Part shown: one piece after another, positions 32,977-43,630 of the stretch
Layout: each line of letters begins with the position of its first letter
How positions within the stretch are numbered: the stretch's first letter is position 1
NCBI RefSeq assembly: GCF_009734185.1
Contig: NZ_CP046393.1
Location: 1,046,501-1,110,500 of the forward strand
DNA length: 64,000 bases
DNA from: Commensalibacter melissae
GTDB taxonomy: Bacteria; Pseudomonadota; Alphaproteobacteria; Acetobacterales; Acetobacteraceae
Direction: 5' to 3'
The notes under the pieces: model-generated
What the model was told of the DNA's origin: nothing
What the model saw: the letters and a program-made list of their open reading frames with translations, nothing else
Database searches by the model: none
Made by a program: the position numbers and the translations under genes

Positions 32977-34268
32977 TTCTTCACCATAACCGTGCAAAAA
33001 AAACCATCCGTTTGATTTTGCGCTGGTGTTAATTGAAAACTTGTTTTTTTCATGAATTTTTCGGGTAACAATTCTGGAATCGTATCAGGTTCTACGAGTG
33101 AAAAATTGTTATTTCTTTCCAGAAAATTATTGATTTGATCTTGATTTTCCTGACGTAATATTGAACAGGTTGCATATATCAACCTTCCACCTTTTTTTAC
33201 CATTCTCGCTGCAGAATCAAGAATATGGGCCTGTTTTTCAACAAGTTCCAATAAATCATTTTCCTTAAACCTTAAACGCGCATCAGGATTACGTCTCCAA
33301 GTTCCGGTACCGCTACAAGGTGCATCAACCAAAACACGATCGAAACTTTCAACACGCCTTTTTAACCATTTTGCATCTTCAGCAAAAATATGGGTTTCAC
33401 AATTAAAAACACCTGCCCTTCGCAAACGACTTTGAGCGGCATTTAACCGAGCGGAAAAAATATCTGATGCAATAATATGACCCTTATTTTCCATCATCAT
33501 CGCCATAGCCAACGTTTTACCTCCGGCTCCCGCGCAATAATCCAGGACACGCATTGACGATTTAACACCGGTCATGAGTGCAATTAATTGGCTACCTTCG
33601 TCTTGAATTTCAACCAGACCATTTTTGAAAGCATTTGTGGATGTTATGGATTGTCTTCCTTGAGCTCTCAATCCCCATGGAGAAATATTCATTAATTCTG
33701 TTTGTATATTTTCAGATGCTAGAATCTCCCTGGCTTTATATCGATCTTCCACTTTTAGAAAATTGACACGCAAATCAAGAGTGGCTGGTTCCAACAATGT
33801 TGAAAGTTCTTTTTCTGTCTGATCCCCGTATTGGTCATTTATGATAGGATATACCCAATCTGGAACTTCATAAATTACCGCTTTGGACATTTCAGCGGAA
33901 ACAAACGGTTTGTTTACCAAAGATTGCAAATATAAAATTTCGTTATTATTTAACAATAATGGCGCATATTTTTCACCAGAATAAAAACTATGCACTTTAC
34001 TTATGGAATTTCCTGACAAAACCAAATAAGCTGCGACCATCATACGAGGATTGATCGGACTACCTACTCTTTTCAGCCACCATTCCAACTTTCGGTAACA
34101 ACGTAAAATTTCCCAAACTTTGCCTGAAACAAAACGACGATCCCCTCCTCCAATATAACGGCGCCGCCTGAAAAACCGATTGGCTGTTGAATCTGCCGGA
34201 ATATATTTTTCTTTCTGAATAGCTAAAAGCAGTTCAATCACTGCCGAAATTTGTGCTGAAGGGGTCAT
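32973..34268 (-). CDS. rsmB: 16S rRNA m5C methyltransferase, RsmB/Sun type
   Basis: A 431-aa RNA cytosine-C5 methyltransferase. An N-terminal helical region (residues 1-150, NusB-like position but divergent) precedes the Rossmann SAM domain: VLDYCAGAGGKTLAMA, VLVDAPCSGTGTWRRNPD with the release Cys, and YATCSILRQENQ with the nucleophile Cys. The likely target is C967 of 16S rRNA by homology. It lies about 38 bp after guaB on the same strand, an order common in acetic acid bacteria. Confidence 0.9.
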   Translation of the reverse strand: MTPSAQISAVIELLLAIQKEKYIPADSTANRFFRRRRYIGGGDRRFVSGKVWEILRCYRKLEWWLKRVGSPINPRMMVAAYLVLSGNSISKVHSFYSGEKYAPLLLNNNEILYLQSLVNKPFVSAEMSKAVIYEVPDWVYPIINDQYGDQTEKELSTLLEPATLDLRVNFLKVEDRYKAREILASENIQTELMNISPWGLRAQGRQSITSTNAFKNGLVEIQDEGSQLIALMTGVKSSMRVLDYCAGAGGKTLAMAMMMENKGHIIASDIFSARLNAAQSRLRRAGVFNCETHIFAEDAKWLKRRVESFDRVLVDAPCSGTGTWRRNPDARLRFKENDLLELVEKQAHILDSAARMVKKGGRLIYATCSILRQENQDQINNFLERNNNFSLVEPDTIPELLPEKFMKKTSFQLTPAQNQTDGFFCTVMVKN

Positions 34269-34306
34269 ACGTCTTTACTTAAATATCTGATAGACAAATT
34301 TATTAT

Positions 34307-35812
<1,506 letters not shown>

Positions 35813-35838
35813 TTAGAAAATTAAAGATAAAAAGGGAT

Positions 35839-35857
35839 AACCGAAAAAAATCGGGTT
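35839..35857 (-). terminator. Possible weak terminator between rlmE and guaB
   Basis: On the minus strand a short stem with one bulge (AACCCGA / TCGGTT, loop of six T) is followed by ATCCCTTTTTATC. It lies in the 178-bp gap after rlmE. The stem is short, so this is tentative. Confidence 0.3.
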
Positions 35858-35969
35858 CCAATTATTGGCAATTCTTCATACCTAAAAAATTGTGATTAGA
35901 CAAGCCAAAAATCAATTTTGTGTCAAATAGTGACAAAATCAAATTATCCTTGAAATTTTATCAACACAT

Positions 35970-36689
35970 TCACGATTTATCTTCGGAATTATTCCCTTTA
36001 AACCCTGTAGCAATCACATATAATTCTTTGGATTCCTTACGACTTGCTGGAGGTTTTGCATGTTTTACAATTTTGAAGGATCGCTTGAGTTTATTTAACA
36101 TCAATTTTTCACTTCCCCCCTGGAAAACTTTGGCAATGAAAACTCCATTCAAATTTAAAATTTTTATTGCAAAGTCCAAAGCCTGTTCTGTCAAATCGAT
36201 TATTCTTATATGATCCGTTGCTGCATGTCCTGTCGTGTTCGGTGCCATATCAGACATGACCAGATCCGCCTTACCCTCTAATTTACCCAGTAAAACTTCA
36301 AGATTATGGGGCTCTGTAAAATCTCCCTGAAAAATATCAGCTCCCATGACTGGTTTAACTTGCAACAAATCAATACCTACAACTTTGGATGCCTTGTGAT
36401 ATACCGCAACCTGAGACCATCCTCCTGGCGCTGCACCCAGATCAACAACCTTCATCCTCTTTTTTAAAAAATGAAATTTGTCATTTAATTCTATCAGCTT
36501 ATAAGCTGCACGGGACCGCCAGCCATGTTGTTGTGCAGCTTTTACATAAGGATCATTCAACTGACGCGTCAACCATCTTTGTTGAGATATTGAACGCCCT
36601 TTTGTTTTTTTTAAGGTAACCGTCAATCCAGTATCAAAACGCGATTTCTTTTTTTTGCGCGAATTCGAATTTGCATTATCTTTATTCAT
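35970..36689 (-). CDS. rlmE: 23S rRNA 2'-O-methyltransferase RlmE (FtsJ)
   Basis: A 239-aa FtsJ-family enzyme that methylates U2552 of 23S rRNA late in 50S assembly. The K-D-K-E catalytic set is visible: SRAAYKLIELNDKF, VVDLGAAPGGWSQVA (SAM site), SDMAPNTTGHAATDH and FIAKVFQGG. A basic N-terminal tail (NSNSRKKKKSRFDTG) is longer than in E. coli, as in other alphaproteobacteria. It follows ppx by 36 bp, a conserved ppx-rlmE pair. Confidence 0.95.
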   Translation of the reverse strand: MNKDNANSNSRKKKKSRFDTGLTVTLKKTKGRSISQQRWLTRQLNDPYVKAAQQHGWRSRAAYKLIELNDKFHFLKKRMKVVDLGAAPGGWSQVAVYHKASKVVGIDLLQVKPVMGADIFQGDFTEPHNLEVLLGKLEGKADLVMSDMAPNTTGHAATDHIRIIDLTEQALDFAIKILNLNGVFIAKVFQGGSEKLMLNKLKRSFKIVKHAKPPASRKESKELYVIATGFKGNNSEDKS

Positions 36690-36725
36690 AGTTTTTACTT
36701 TAATTATACTGATTAATTAAATTTA

Positions 36726-37724
36726 TTACTGGTTTAACAAATAATGATGATTTTTATAATAGTTTCTTAACTTGTTTGTCGTCATTTTGGCAATTATTCC
36801 ATCCCGAATACCCCGATCGGCAACGACAATGTCATTGACGGGCCACAAGGTATGTATGGCATCAAATATTGCGCATCCAGGTAAAAGATAATGAATTCTT
36901 TTTTTATATCGGTCGGAAAGAATTTCAGTCTCTTTGAATTTCTGATCTAGCAAAGTCCTGATTATTTCCTTAAGTTGGGCTGTTTGCAAAGACAAACCAT
37001 CAATCGCCGCACGATTATACTTGTTTTGGTTTAACAAAATGCTTGCAAGGGTGGTTATAGTCCCACTTACCCCTATGAATTGAACCTGATTTCTTACAAT
37101 CTCTGCCTGAATACGGTGAATGGCCTCGAATTCCATTACCTTGGATAAAACAAAATCAAACATTTGATAGTAATTCTGCAAGGTGGCAATATTGAATTGC
37201 TCCCTTAACGTAAGAATGCCAACAGGTATACTGAAACATCCAATCAAAATATATTTTCGTCGCGCAAAATCAATTTTAACCCATGCAATTTCAGTGGAAC
37301 CACCTCCAATATCAAATAATAGTGCCTTGGTCTTATTACGTTTCAACACATTGTCATGTAAAAATGAATTGCAGCCGGCCAAAGCCAGCTCAACCTCTTC
37401 CCGTGGTGAAATAACCTTAATGTTCAGTCCTGTTTCATATAAAACCTGACTAAGAAAATGATCAGCATTTGAGGCACGTCGACAAGCTTCGGTAGCGACA
37501 GCATAAAAAGCGGAAAATCTTTTACCTTCAATTTTGGATGCACAATGTCGGAGGGCGACCATAGTACGTTCCATGGCAGCTTGACTCAACTGACCTGTTT
37601 CATACAATCCCTCACCCAATCGAACTACTCGATTATAATGATCAACAATTCTCAACCTGCCACGATCAGATGACACGATCAGCAGTCGACAATTATTTGT
37701 GCCTAAATCCAATGCCGCAAACAT
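36726..37724 (-). CDS. ppx: Ppx/GppA-family phosphatase
   Basis: A 332-aa ASKHA-fold exopolyphosphatase or pppGpp phosphatase. The N-terminus AALDLGTNNCRLLI is the first phosphate loop; FDIGGGSTEIAWV is the second, and REEVELALAGC the acidic site. It lacks the C-terminal HD-type extension of longer Ppx proteins, which fits the short alphaproteobacterial form. Substrate preference (polyphosphate or pppGpp) cannot be read from sequence. It is the first gene of ppx-rlmE-guaB-rsmB. Confidence 0.92.
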   Translation of the reverse strand: MFAALDLGTNNCRLLIVSSDRGRLRIVDHYNRVVRLGEGLYETGQLSQAAMERTMVALRHCASKIEGKRFSAFYAVATEACRRASNADHFLSQVLYETGLNIKVISPREEVELALAGCNSFLHDNVLKRNKTKALLFDIGGGSTEIAWVKIDFARRKYILIGCFSIPVGILTLREQFNIATLQNYYQMFDFVLSKVMEFEAIHRIQAEIVRNQVQFIGVSGTITTLASILLNQNKYNRAAIDGLSLQTAQLKEIIRTLLDQKFKETEILSDRYKKRIHYLLPGCAIFDAIHTLWPVNDIVVADRGIRDGIIAKMTTNKLRNYYKNHHYLLNQ

Positions 37725-37870
37725 ATTTACGCCCTAATTACTTTATCCAGTCAAAGTTAATTCCTTATTTTTTTGTATAGCTCCTTAATATTAACACAAT
37801 TTATTATTAATTTGGATTTTTTTATTAAAATAACTAAAAATTTTTGTAATTAATTTATTATAACATACCC

Positions 37871-37899
37871 TTGTTTTATAATTTTTTACATGATATAAG
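37871..37899 (+). promoter_or_regulatory. Sigma-70 type promoter for tRNA-Gln
   Basis: TTGTTT (37871-37876) and TATAAG (37894-37899) are separated by exactly 17 bases. Transcription would start near 37906, about 12 bases before the mature 5' end of the tRNA. Confidence 0.6.
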
Positions 37900-37917
37900 C
37901 ATCCACATTAAATATAT

Positions 37918-37991
37918 TGGGAGATAGTTTAGCGGTAGAACTACCGGCTCTGACCCGGTCAGCCCTGGTTCGAATCCAGGTCTCCCAGCCA
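37918..37991 (+). tRNA. tRNA-Gln, anticodon CTG
   Basis: The sequence folds into a complete cloverleaf: acceptor TGGGAGA / TCTCCCA, D arm GTT / AAC with AGCGGTAG, anticodon stem ACCGG / CCGGT with loop CTCTGAC (anticodon CTG), a short variable loop, and T arm CCTGG-TTCGAAT-CCAGG. The discriminator is G and CCA is encoded. U at position 1 is typical of tRNA-Gln. It reads CAG codons. The Nudix gene begins 15 bp after CCA, so the two are probably one transcript. Confidence 0.95.
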
Positions 37992-38005
37992 AAAATGTTT
38001 CCGTT

Positions 38006-38728
38006 ATGACATTCAAAGATAATAAAATGGAATGGAAAACATTTGCTTTATACCCAGAATGTTCCGTAAAACTGATAGATTATAAAACTGAATTATCTAT
38101 AAATCTTGAAAAACGGATTGAAAATTTATGGGTTGCCAAAAAAAGATTATACCCAAAATTGTTTAATGGACGTGTATTTACCGTTACTTTGATATTACCC
38201 CATCAAATAACGGGATATTGGACAGAATATAGATATGTTTCGGCCCAAATGGAAAATAAGGAGTTCAATGAATTTCTTTGTCTTAAACCTTTGGCTGTAA
38301 CAGGTTTAATTTTTTGCGATGATGGTTTTATTCTTGGAAAAAGAAACAGTAACAGCGTTTATCTACCCAGTTACTGGCAATGTGCCCCTGCGGGTAGCGT
38401 GGAAGCGCGTCATAAAGAAAAAACTGTAAATTTGCATGAACAATTATTTGTGGAGGCAAGAGAAGAACTTGGATTAAAAAAAGATTTTTTTTCAAATAGC
38501 CACATTCTTATTGCAACTCAACATCCCGAAAAAGGAATAATCGATATCGGAATAATGTTGAAAACACACTTGAATTTTCAACAAATATATAATTATTGGC
38601 AAAAAAAAGGCAACTCAGAATATGATGAACTTATATGTATATCCGATTTAACCCTTTTACCTAAACCAATTATTCCATCCACCAGATATTTAATCAAGGC
38701 CAGCTATAAAGATAATAATAGGATATGA
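38006..38728 (+). CDS. Nudix-domain hydrolase
   Basis: A 240-aa protein with a Nudix fold in its second half: VTGLIFCDDGFILGKRNS, a WQCAPAGSVE strand, and the box helix EQLFVEAREELGL. The box deviates slightly from consensus (the first Arg is replaced by Val) and has a longer loop, but the EARE.LG metal-binding acids remain. The first 90 residues are a separate domain I do not recognise, also seen in some acetic acid bacterial Nudix proteins as far as I recall. The substrate is unknown. It directly follows tRNA-Gln and has no strong ribosome binding site; ATG 38027 is an alternative start. Confidence 0.8.
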   Translation: MTFKDNKMEWKTFALYPECSVKLIDYKTELSINLEKRIENLWVAKKRLYPKLFNGRVFTVTLILPHQITGYWTEYRYVSAQMENKEFNEFLCLKPLAVTGLIFCDDGFILGKRNSNSVYLPSYWQCAPAGSVEARHKEKTVNLHEQLFVEAREELGLKKDFFSNSHILIATQHPEKGIIDIGIMLKTHLNFQQIYNYWQKKGNSEYDELICISDLTLLPKPIIPSTRYLIKASYKDNNRI

Positions 38729-40276
38729 CTAGCTGTTTTTAACAATGCCGATCTGTTTGATATCATGAAATTTTAAGTCTTTTTGCATTTCAACAGTCCG
38801 TTGCATCATGAATTCAGAAGTGGCCAGAAATACTGGATCTCCGTCTATGTCATCAGCAATGGCACTTCTATTGGAATTAATAAATTTCTCAATTTTGTTT
38901 TTTTCACCCTCAAGCCAACGGACCTGTGTAAAAGATACAGTATCAAATCCTATTTCAACGCCGTACTCATGTTTTAAACGCGTCTGTAAGACATCAAGTT
39001 GCAATATTCCAACCACGCCAACAATAGGCGAAGACCCGTCCTGTGGTTTAAAAAGCTGGACAACTCCCTCTTCTGCAAGCTCAATTAACGCCTGTTTTAA
39101 TTTCTTGGCTTTCATTGCATCAGCAAGGCGAACCCGTCGCAATATTTCAGGGGCAAAATAGGGTACTCCTGTAAACTGAAGCTCCTCTCCTTCCGTCAAG
39201 GTATCTCCAATACGTAATGTGCCATGATTGGGAATTCCAACAACATCTCCCGCAAAAGCCTCTTCTGCCAATTGTCTGTCTTGTGCAAAGAAAAACTGAG
39301 GCGTATGTAACGCAAAAGTTTTTCCTGTACGGGTATGTTTCAATTTCATACCTCGTTCTAAACGTCCAGAACAAATACGGGCAAAGGCGATACGATCCCG
39401 ATGATTTGGATCCATATTTGCCTGAATTTTAAATACAAGGGCAGTCATTGATGGTTCATTTGCCGCCACCAGACGTTGATCACTTTCCTGATTTCGTGGA
39501 CTTGGGCCAAATTCAACCAATGCATCCAAAAGATCATGAACCCCCAATTCCTTAATCGCACTTCCAAAAAAAACCGGGGTTAAAAAACCTGCCTTAAAAT
39601 CATCAATATTAAATTCCGGCAGAGCAGCCTTAACCAATTCCACTTCTTCTTTTAATGCTATAACACGATCATCTGTTTCTGGAATTCCCTGTTTTAGGCG
39701 CATGGTTTGTTTCCGAACATCATAAGCACCCAAAAATTTGGCAGCCCGTCCCACAGGCCATGTTAAAGGTGTTGTTTCAAGAGCCAGTGTAGAGGCCACT
39801 TCATCTAGCAATTCAAAAGGATCCTGAGATTCCCTGTCCATCTTGTTAATAAAGGTTACAATCGGTATATCGCGCAAACGACAAATTTCAAAAAGTTTCC
39901 GTGTTCTTGCCTCAATCCCTTTTGCCGCATCAATAACCATAACTGCGGCATCAACAGCCGTCAAAGTCCTGTATGTATCTTCAGAAAAATCTTCGTGACC
40001 AGGCGTATCCAACAAGTTAAAAATGCAACCACCATATTCAAACGTCATAACAGAAGTTACAACTGAAATACCACGATCCTTTTCAATATTCATCCAGTCC
40101 GAACGAGTTCGACGCTGTTCCCTTTTAGCACGGACATTTCCCGCCATCTGTATAGCCCCACCAGCATGCAATATACGTTCAGTCAAAGTCGTCTTACCCG
40201 CATCAGGATGGGAAATAATAGCAAAAGTGCGACGACGGGAAATTTCTTTATCCAGACTCTGAACTGTATCTAACAT
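38729..40276 (-). CDS. prfC: Peptide chain release factor 3
   Basis: A 515-aa translational GTPase that recycles RF1/RF2 after termination. The G domain has ISHPDAGKTTLTERIL (G1), DTPGHEDFSEDTYR (G3) and FINKMDRES (G4). RF3-specific features are the HAGGAIQMAGNVRAKR segment and the C-terminal VVGVLQLDVLQTRL-type strand (VGILQLDVLQTRLKHEYG). ATG 40276 is preferred over an in-frame TTG one codon upstream. It lies downstream of rpsD, with a good terminator between, so it should have its own promoter. Confidence 0.96.
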   Translation of the reverse strand: MLDTVQSLDKEISRRRTFAIISHPDAGKTTLTERILHAGGAIQMAGNVRAKREQRRTRSDWMNIEKDRGISVVTSVMTFEYGGCIFNLLDTPGHEDFSEDTYRTLTAVDAAVMVIDAAKGIEARTRKLFEICRLRDIPIVTFINKMDRESQDPFELLDEVASTLALETTPLTWPVGRAAKFLGAYDVRKQTMRLKQGIPETDDRVIALKEEVELVKAALPEFNIDDFKAGFLTPVFFGSAIKELGVHDLLDALVEFGPSPRNQESDQRLVAANEPSMTALVFKIQANMDPNHRDRIAFARICSGRLERGMKLKHTRTGKTFALHTPQFFFAQDRQLAEEAFAGDVVGIPNHGTLRIGDTLTEGEELQFTGVPYFAPEILRRVRLADAMKAKKLKQALIELAEEGVVQLFKPQDGSSPIVGVVGILQLDVLQTRLKHEYGVEIGFDTVSFTQVRWLEGEKNKIEKFINSNRSAIADDIDGDPVFLATSEFMMQRTVEMQKDLKFHDIKQIGIVKNS

Positions 40277-40315
40277 CAAGCAGCCCTAAATTTATATTGA
40301 AAACAATAAACGCAC

Positions 40316-40341
40316 AAAAGCCGAGCAAAAAATTGCTCGGC
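40316..40341 (-). terminator. Rho-independent terminator after rpsD
   Basis: A perfect 9-bp stem (GCCGAGCAA / TTGCTCGGC, 4-base loop) lies 26 bases after the rpsD stop and is followed on the minus strand by TTTTGT. On the plus strand it is followed by ATTTTTG, so it could also stop opposing transcription. Confidence 0.75.
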
Positions 40342-40366
40342 ATTTTTGTATAAAAATAAAATGTAA

Positions 40367-40984
40367 TTAACGAGAATAAAACTCGACAACCAAATTGGGT
40401 TCCATAGTTACAGGATATGGAACATCATTTAATTTTGGCGTACGAACAAATGAACCCTTCATTTGACGATGATCAACCTCTAAATATTCAGGAATATCCC
40501 GTTCTTTACTTTGAACAGCATCCAGTACAATAGCAAGTTGTTTTGATCTTTCCCTAACTTCAACAACATCATTATCTTTTAATGAATATGATGGAATATT
40601 AACACGCTTGCCATTTACTAAAATATGTCCATGATTAATGAACTGACGTGCAGCAAATGGAGTGGATGCAAATTTTAACCGATAAACAACAGCATCCAAA
40701 CGACGTTCCAACAAATTGATCAAGTTTTCAGAAGTATCACCTTTACGACGAGATGCTTCAGCGTAATAACGACGGAATTGCTTTTCACTGATATTTCCGT
40801 AATATCCCTTGAGTTTTTGTTTAGCCATTAACTGAACGCTAAAATCGGAAGGCTTTGCACGGCGGCGTTGACCGTGTTGACCAGGACCATATTCACGCTT
40901 GTTAACCGGTGATTTAGCACGTCCCCACAAATTAACCCCTAAACGACGGTTAATTTTATATTTGCTTTGTAAACGCTTACTCAT
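40367..40984 (-). CDS. rpsD: 30S ribosomal protein S4
   Basis: A 205-aa protein, the normal S4 length. It begins [16 protein letters not shown] and includes [16 protein letters not shown], the S4 RNA-binding domain [15 protein letters not shown] and [20 protein letters not shown], and the conserved C-terminus. S4 nucleates 30S assembly. It stands alone rather than in the alpha operon, as usual in alphaproteobacteria. The 243-bp gap upstream should hold its promoter and leader; I found no leader structure I can assign. Confidence 0.97.
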   Translation of the reverse strand: MSKRLQSKYKINRRLGVNLWGRAKSPVNKREYGPGQHGQRRRAKPSDFSVQLMAKQKLKGYYGNISEKQFRRYYAEASRRKGDTSENLINLLERRLDAVVYRLKFASTPFAARQFINHGHILVNGKRVNIPSYSLKDNDVVEVRERSKQLAIVLDAVQSKERDIPEYLEVDHRQMKGSFVRTPKLNDVPYPVTMEPNLVVEFYSR

Positions 40985-41227
40985 ACGTCTAAATATCTTT
41001 CTTTATATATGTTAAATATCGCATTGAGGTAAAGCAATATTAGATTTTATTGTACCAGTAGTTCTTTAACTCGCATCAAAGACGGGTTTATATTTGATAC
41101 AAAGTAACCTCATCACTTCTTTGGATAAAGATAAACCACTTTTCTGGCAGTAGAAGCCTATATATTCAAACTTTAATGAATTGTCAAATAATTAACAGTT
41201 TGAATAATATTAAAAAAAATTTAAAAA

Positions 41228-42154
41228 TTATTTCGTATTCAACAACCGATATTTGTCGCAGCCTTTTTGAGATCTATTTAAACATGATTGTTTAAAATAC
41301 TCTTTTGCCGTGGCTTCATCTTGAGGAACCAACTTCCCTTCATGATATATTTCCCCAAGTCGCAATTGGGCATCCGTATTTTCTTGATCTGCAGCTTTAT
41401 GATAATAGAAAAGAGCCGTCTGAAAATCTTGTAATACACCGTGACCCGCTTCATACATTGTTCCCAACTTGTATAAAGCGCCCTCATATCCCTGATCAGC
41501 TGACTTCTGATACAATTCTTTCGCCTTGAAATAATCTAAATCTGTGCCTTTACCTGTATCATATAATGATCCCAGGATATACTGGGCAAAACTATTTCCT
41601 TGTTCTGCAGATTTACGGGTCCATAGAAAGGCTTTGGAAAAATCTTGTTTACATCCCTTACCTTCTAAATACATAATTCCAAGAGCGGATTGAGCCATTA
41701 GATTTCCTTGCAAAGCAGCCTTATGAAAATAATCAAACGCCTTGTCATAATTCTGCTCAATCCCTTCACCATTCTGATACAAATTACCTAAATAAAACTG
41801 CGCTTCAGCATTCCCCTGTCCTGCGGAATAGTTAAACCATTCAATCGCTTTATTATAATCTTGCGGCACAATAACACCCAAGGCATAAAATCGACCTAAA
41901 ACAAATTGTGCTGGCGCAAATCCTCCGCTGGCAGATTGTGTAAAAAATATAAGGGCTAATCTCTCGTTTTTCTGAACCCCTTTACCTGTTAAATAATTTA
42001 CACCTAATCTGTAACAATCTTCAGCAGAGGGTAGATAGAGAATTTTTTCAAATTGACCGAACCAGTATGATAAATGGCTTTCATATGCATGGGAACGAAC
42101 AGGATATGTACATATAAAAAAAGTAGCGGCAAGAATAACAATAATGTTTTTCAT
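41228..42154 (-). CDS. Secreted Sel1-repeat protein
   Basis: A 308-aa protein with a signal peptide (NIIVILAATFFICTYPVRSHA, cleavage near residue 24) and about seven tandem Sel1-like repeats of about 36 residues from residue 45 to the end. Examples are AQFVLGRFYALGV, AQFYLGNLYQNGEGI, AQSALGIMYLEGKG and AQYILGSLYDTGKG. The last repeat ends with a pair of Cys (KQSCLNRSQKGC). Sel1 arrays form alpha solenoids used for protein-protein contacts in the periplasm. The partner and role are unknown; relatives range from signalling adaptors to host-interaction factors. Confidence 0.88.
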   Translation of the reverse strand: MKNIIVILAATFFICTYPVRSHAYESHLSYWFGQFEKILYLPSAEDCYRLGVNYLTGKGVQKNERLALIFFTQSASGGFAPAQFVLGRFYALGVIVPQDYNKAIEWFNYSAGQGNAEAQFYLGNLYQNGEGIEQNYDKAFDYFHKAALQGNLMAQSALGIMYLEGKGCKQDFSKAFLWTRKSAEQGNSFAQYILGSLYDTGKGTDLDYFKAKELYQKSADQGYEGALYKLGTMYEAGHGVLQDFQTALFYYHKAADQENTDAQLRLGEIYHEGKLVPQDEATAKEYFKQSCLNRSQKGCDKYRLLNTK

Positions 42155-42326
42155 TATGAACCTTAATGATTTATAAAATGAAATAAAAAAATATCGTTAA
42201 CTATCTGTTCATACCAAATTATGACTGATTTTATTAATAAATAAATAGATTAATTTCATAAAAAAAATTAAACTAACTACAATTAACCGCTTTACAAAAT
42301 TATAAAATATTTTTTCGGAGATCATA

Positions 42327-42857
42327 ATGGATCAATTAATAGCCCAAAAATGGAAATGGTTCGTAGGATTGGGAATATTGTGTTTGATTACCGGCATTCT
42401 GTGCCTAATTGACACGGTTTTTGTAACAATTGCAATGGTTATAATTATTGGAATTTTATTAATTATTACAGGTTTGGCCCAACTCATTCACGCCTGTTAT
42501 CTTAAAGATTGGAGCAGTTTTCTCTGGTCAGCCCTATGCGGTATCATTTATCTTATTGGCGGTATATTATTGATTCGTGAACCTGTTAATGGTTCGGTTA
42601 TAATTACCATTTTTCTTGGTATTTGTTTTTGTTTTGGTGGAATCATGCGTCTTATGATTGCCTTTAACAATAAAAATACCAAAGGATGGGGGTTGTTGGT
42701 ATTCAGTGGTATTCTTGGCTTGATTTTAGGGTTTATTCTTTTTGTCAATCCAATAAACGGCCTGTGGTTTATCGGATTCATGGTTGGTTTTGACCTTATC
42801 TTCAATGGAACTGCATGGTTGCAACTTGGCTTTACACTCAAATCCCAAATCAAATAA
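42327..42857 (+). CDS. HdeD-family (DUF308) membrane protein
   Basis: A 176-aa protein with six hydrophobic helices in three similar pairs, as in HdeD/DUF308 proteins. The first pair is WFVGLGILCLITGILCLID, then GIIYLIGGILLIREPVNG and GILGLILGFILFVNPINGL, each followed by a short loop with N-G or P-x-N. E. coli HdeD is linked to acid resistance at high cell density, which would suit an acid-producing bacterium, but the role here is not shown. CGGAG precedes ATG 42327. It is convergent with trmJ. Confidence 0.85.
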   Translation: MDQLIAQKWKWFVGLGILCLITGILCLIDTVFVTIAMVIIIGILLIITGLAQLIHACYLKDWSSFLWSALCGIIYLIGGILLIREPVNGSVIITIFLGICFCFGGIMRLMIAFNNKNTKGWGLLVFSGILGLILGFILFVNPINGLWFIGFMVGFDLIFNGTAWLQLGFTLKSQIK

Positions 42858-42862
42858 TTTAA

Positions 42863-43630
42863 TTATTTCATGGGGCCCTTAACCAATTCCGCCACAACAC
42901 CATGAAGGGTTCGTAATTCCTGTTCTGTCACTTCTCCCCTTTGAAAAAGATGATACAGATTACGAATCATTCCTGGCCGTTTTTCCTGATTGCGTAGAAA
43001 TCCACAATGATCAAGCTCCCTGATCAAATGATTCATAAAATTATTCAGCTCTCCTTTAGTAGCGATATGCGTTTTGTTAGTCTGCAACTGGCGCTCCGGT
43101 GTTTCTTCAGTGGACATCCACCACTCATAAGCCATAATCATAACCGCTTGTGATAAATTCAATGACATGAATCTTGGATCCAAGGGATAACGGATCCAAT
43201 AATCAGTTTGAACAAAATCCTCATTTTCCAACCCGGTTCGCTCTGGCCCAAACAAAATACCGATTTTCAATCCACGATTGGTCATTTCCCGCATTTCACA
43301 TGCGCCACCACGCGCCGTTAATAAAGGTTTGATAATTTGACGAGGTCTGGGACAGGTTGCAAAAACATGCTGTAAATCCGCAACAGCGGCTTCTACCGTA
43401 TCGAAAACTTTTGTATGATCCAATAAACGGTCTGCACCAGATGCTGCTCTCCAGGCTTTTGGCTGTGGCCATCCATCTCGCGGGGCCACCAACCGCAAAT
43501 GGAACAATCCCCCGTTCGCCATCGCTCGAGCTACACTGCCAATATTATCAGCAAGCTGTGGGCGAACCAAAATAACGACAGGTGTATTTCCAACTGGAAT
43601 CAAATCAGCACCACCATCACGACCTGTCAT
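42863..43630 (-). CDS. trmJ: tRNA/rRNA 2'-O-methyltransferase, TrmJ type
   Basis: A 255-aa SPOUT enzyme. Motifs are VVILVRPQLADNIGSVARAM at the N-terminus, ILFGPERTGLENED and LNLSQAVMIMAYEWW, which form the knotted SAM site. By homology it methylates position 32 of some tRNAs. The start is ATG 43630, with GGAG six bases upstream and an ATGA overlap with the cysS stop; an earlier ATG (43642) is possible. The C-terminal 90 residues form the helical extension typical of TrmJ. Confidence 0.9.
   Translation of the reverse strand: MTGRDGGADLIPVGNTPVVILVRPQLADNIGSVARAMANGGLFHLRLVAPRDGWPQPKAWRAASGADRLLDHTKVFDTVEAAVADLQHVFATCPRPRQIIKPLLTARGGACEMREMTNRGLKIGILFGPERTGLENEDFVQTDYWIRYPLDPRFMSLNLSQAVMIMAYEWWMSTEETPERQLQTNKTHIATKGELNNFMNHLIRELDHCGFLRNQEKRPGMIRNLYHLFQRGEVTEQELRTLHGVVAELVKGPMK

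Noticed and set aside
41075-41098. Short hairpin (ATCAAA / TTTGAT) upstream of rpsD as an S4 leader
   Set aside because: The stem is only six base pairs in AT-rich DNA and no S4-binding pseudoknot features could be seen.
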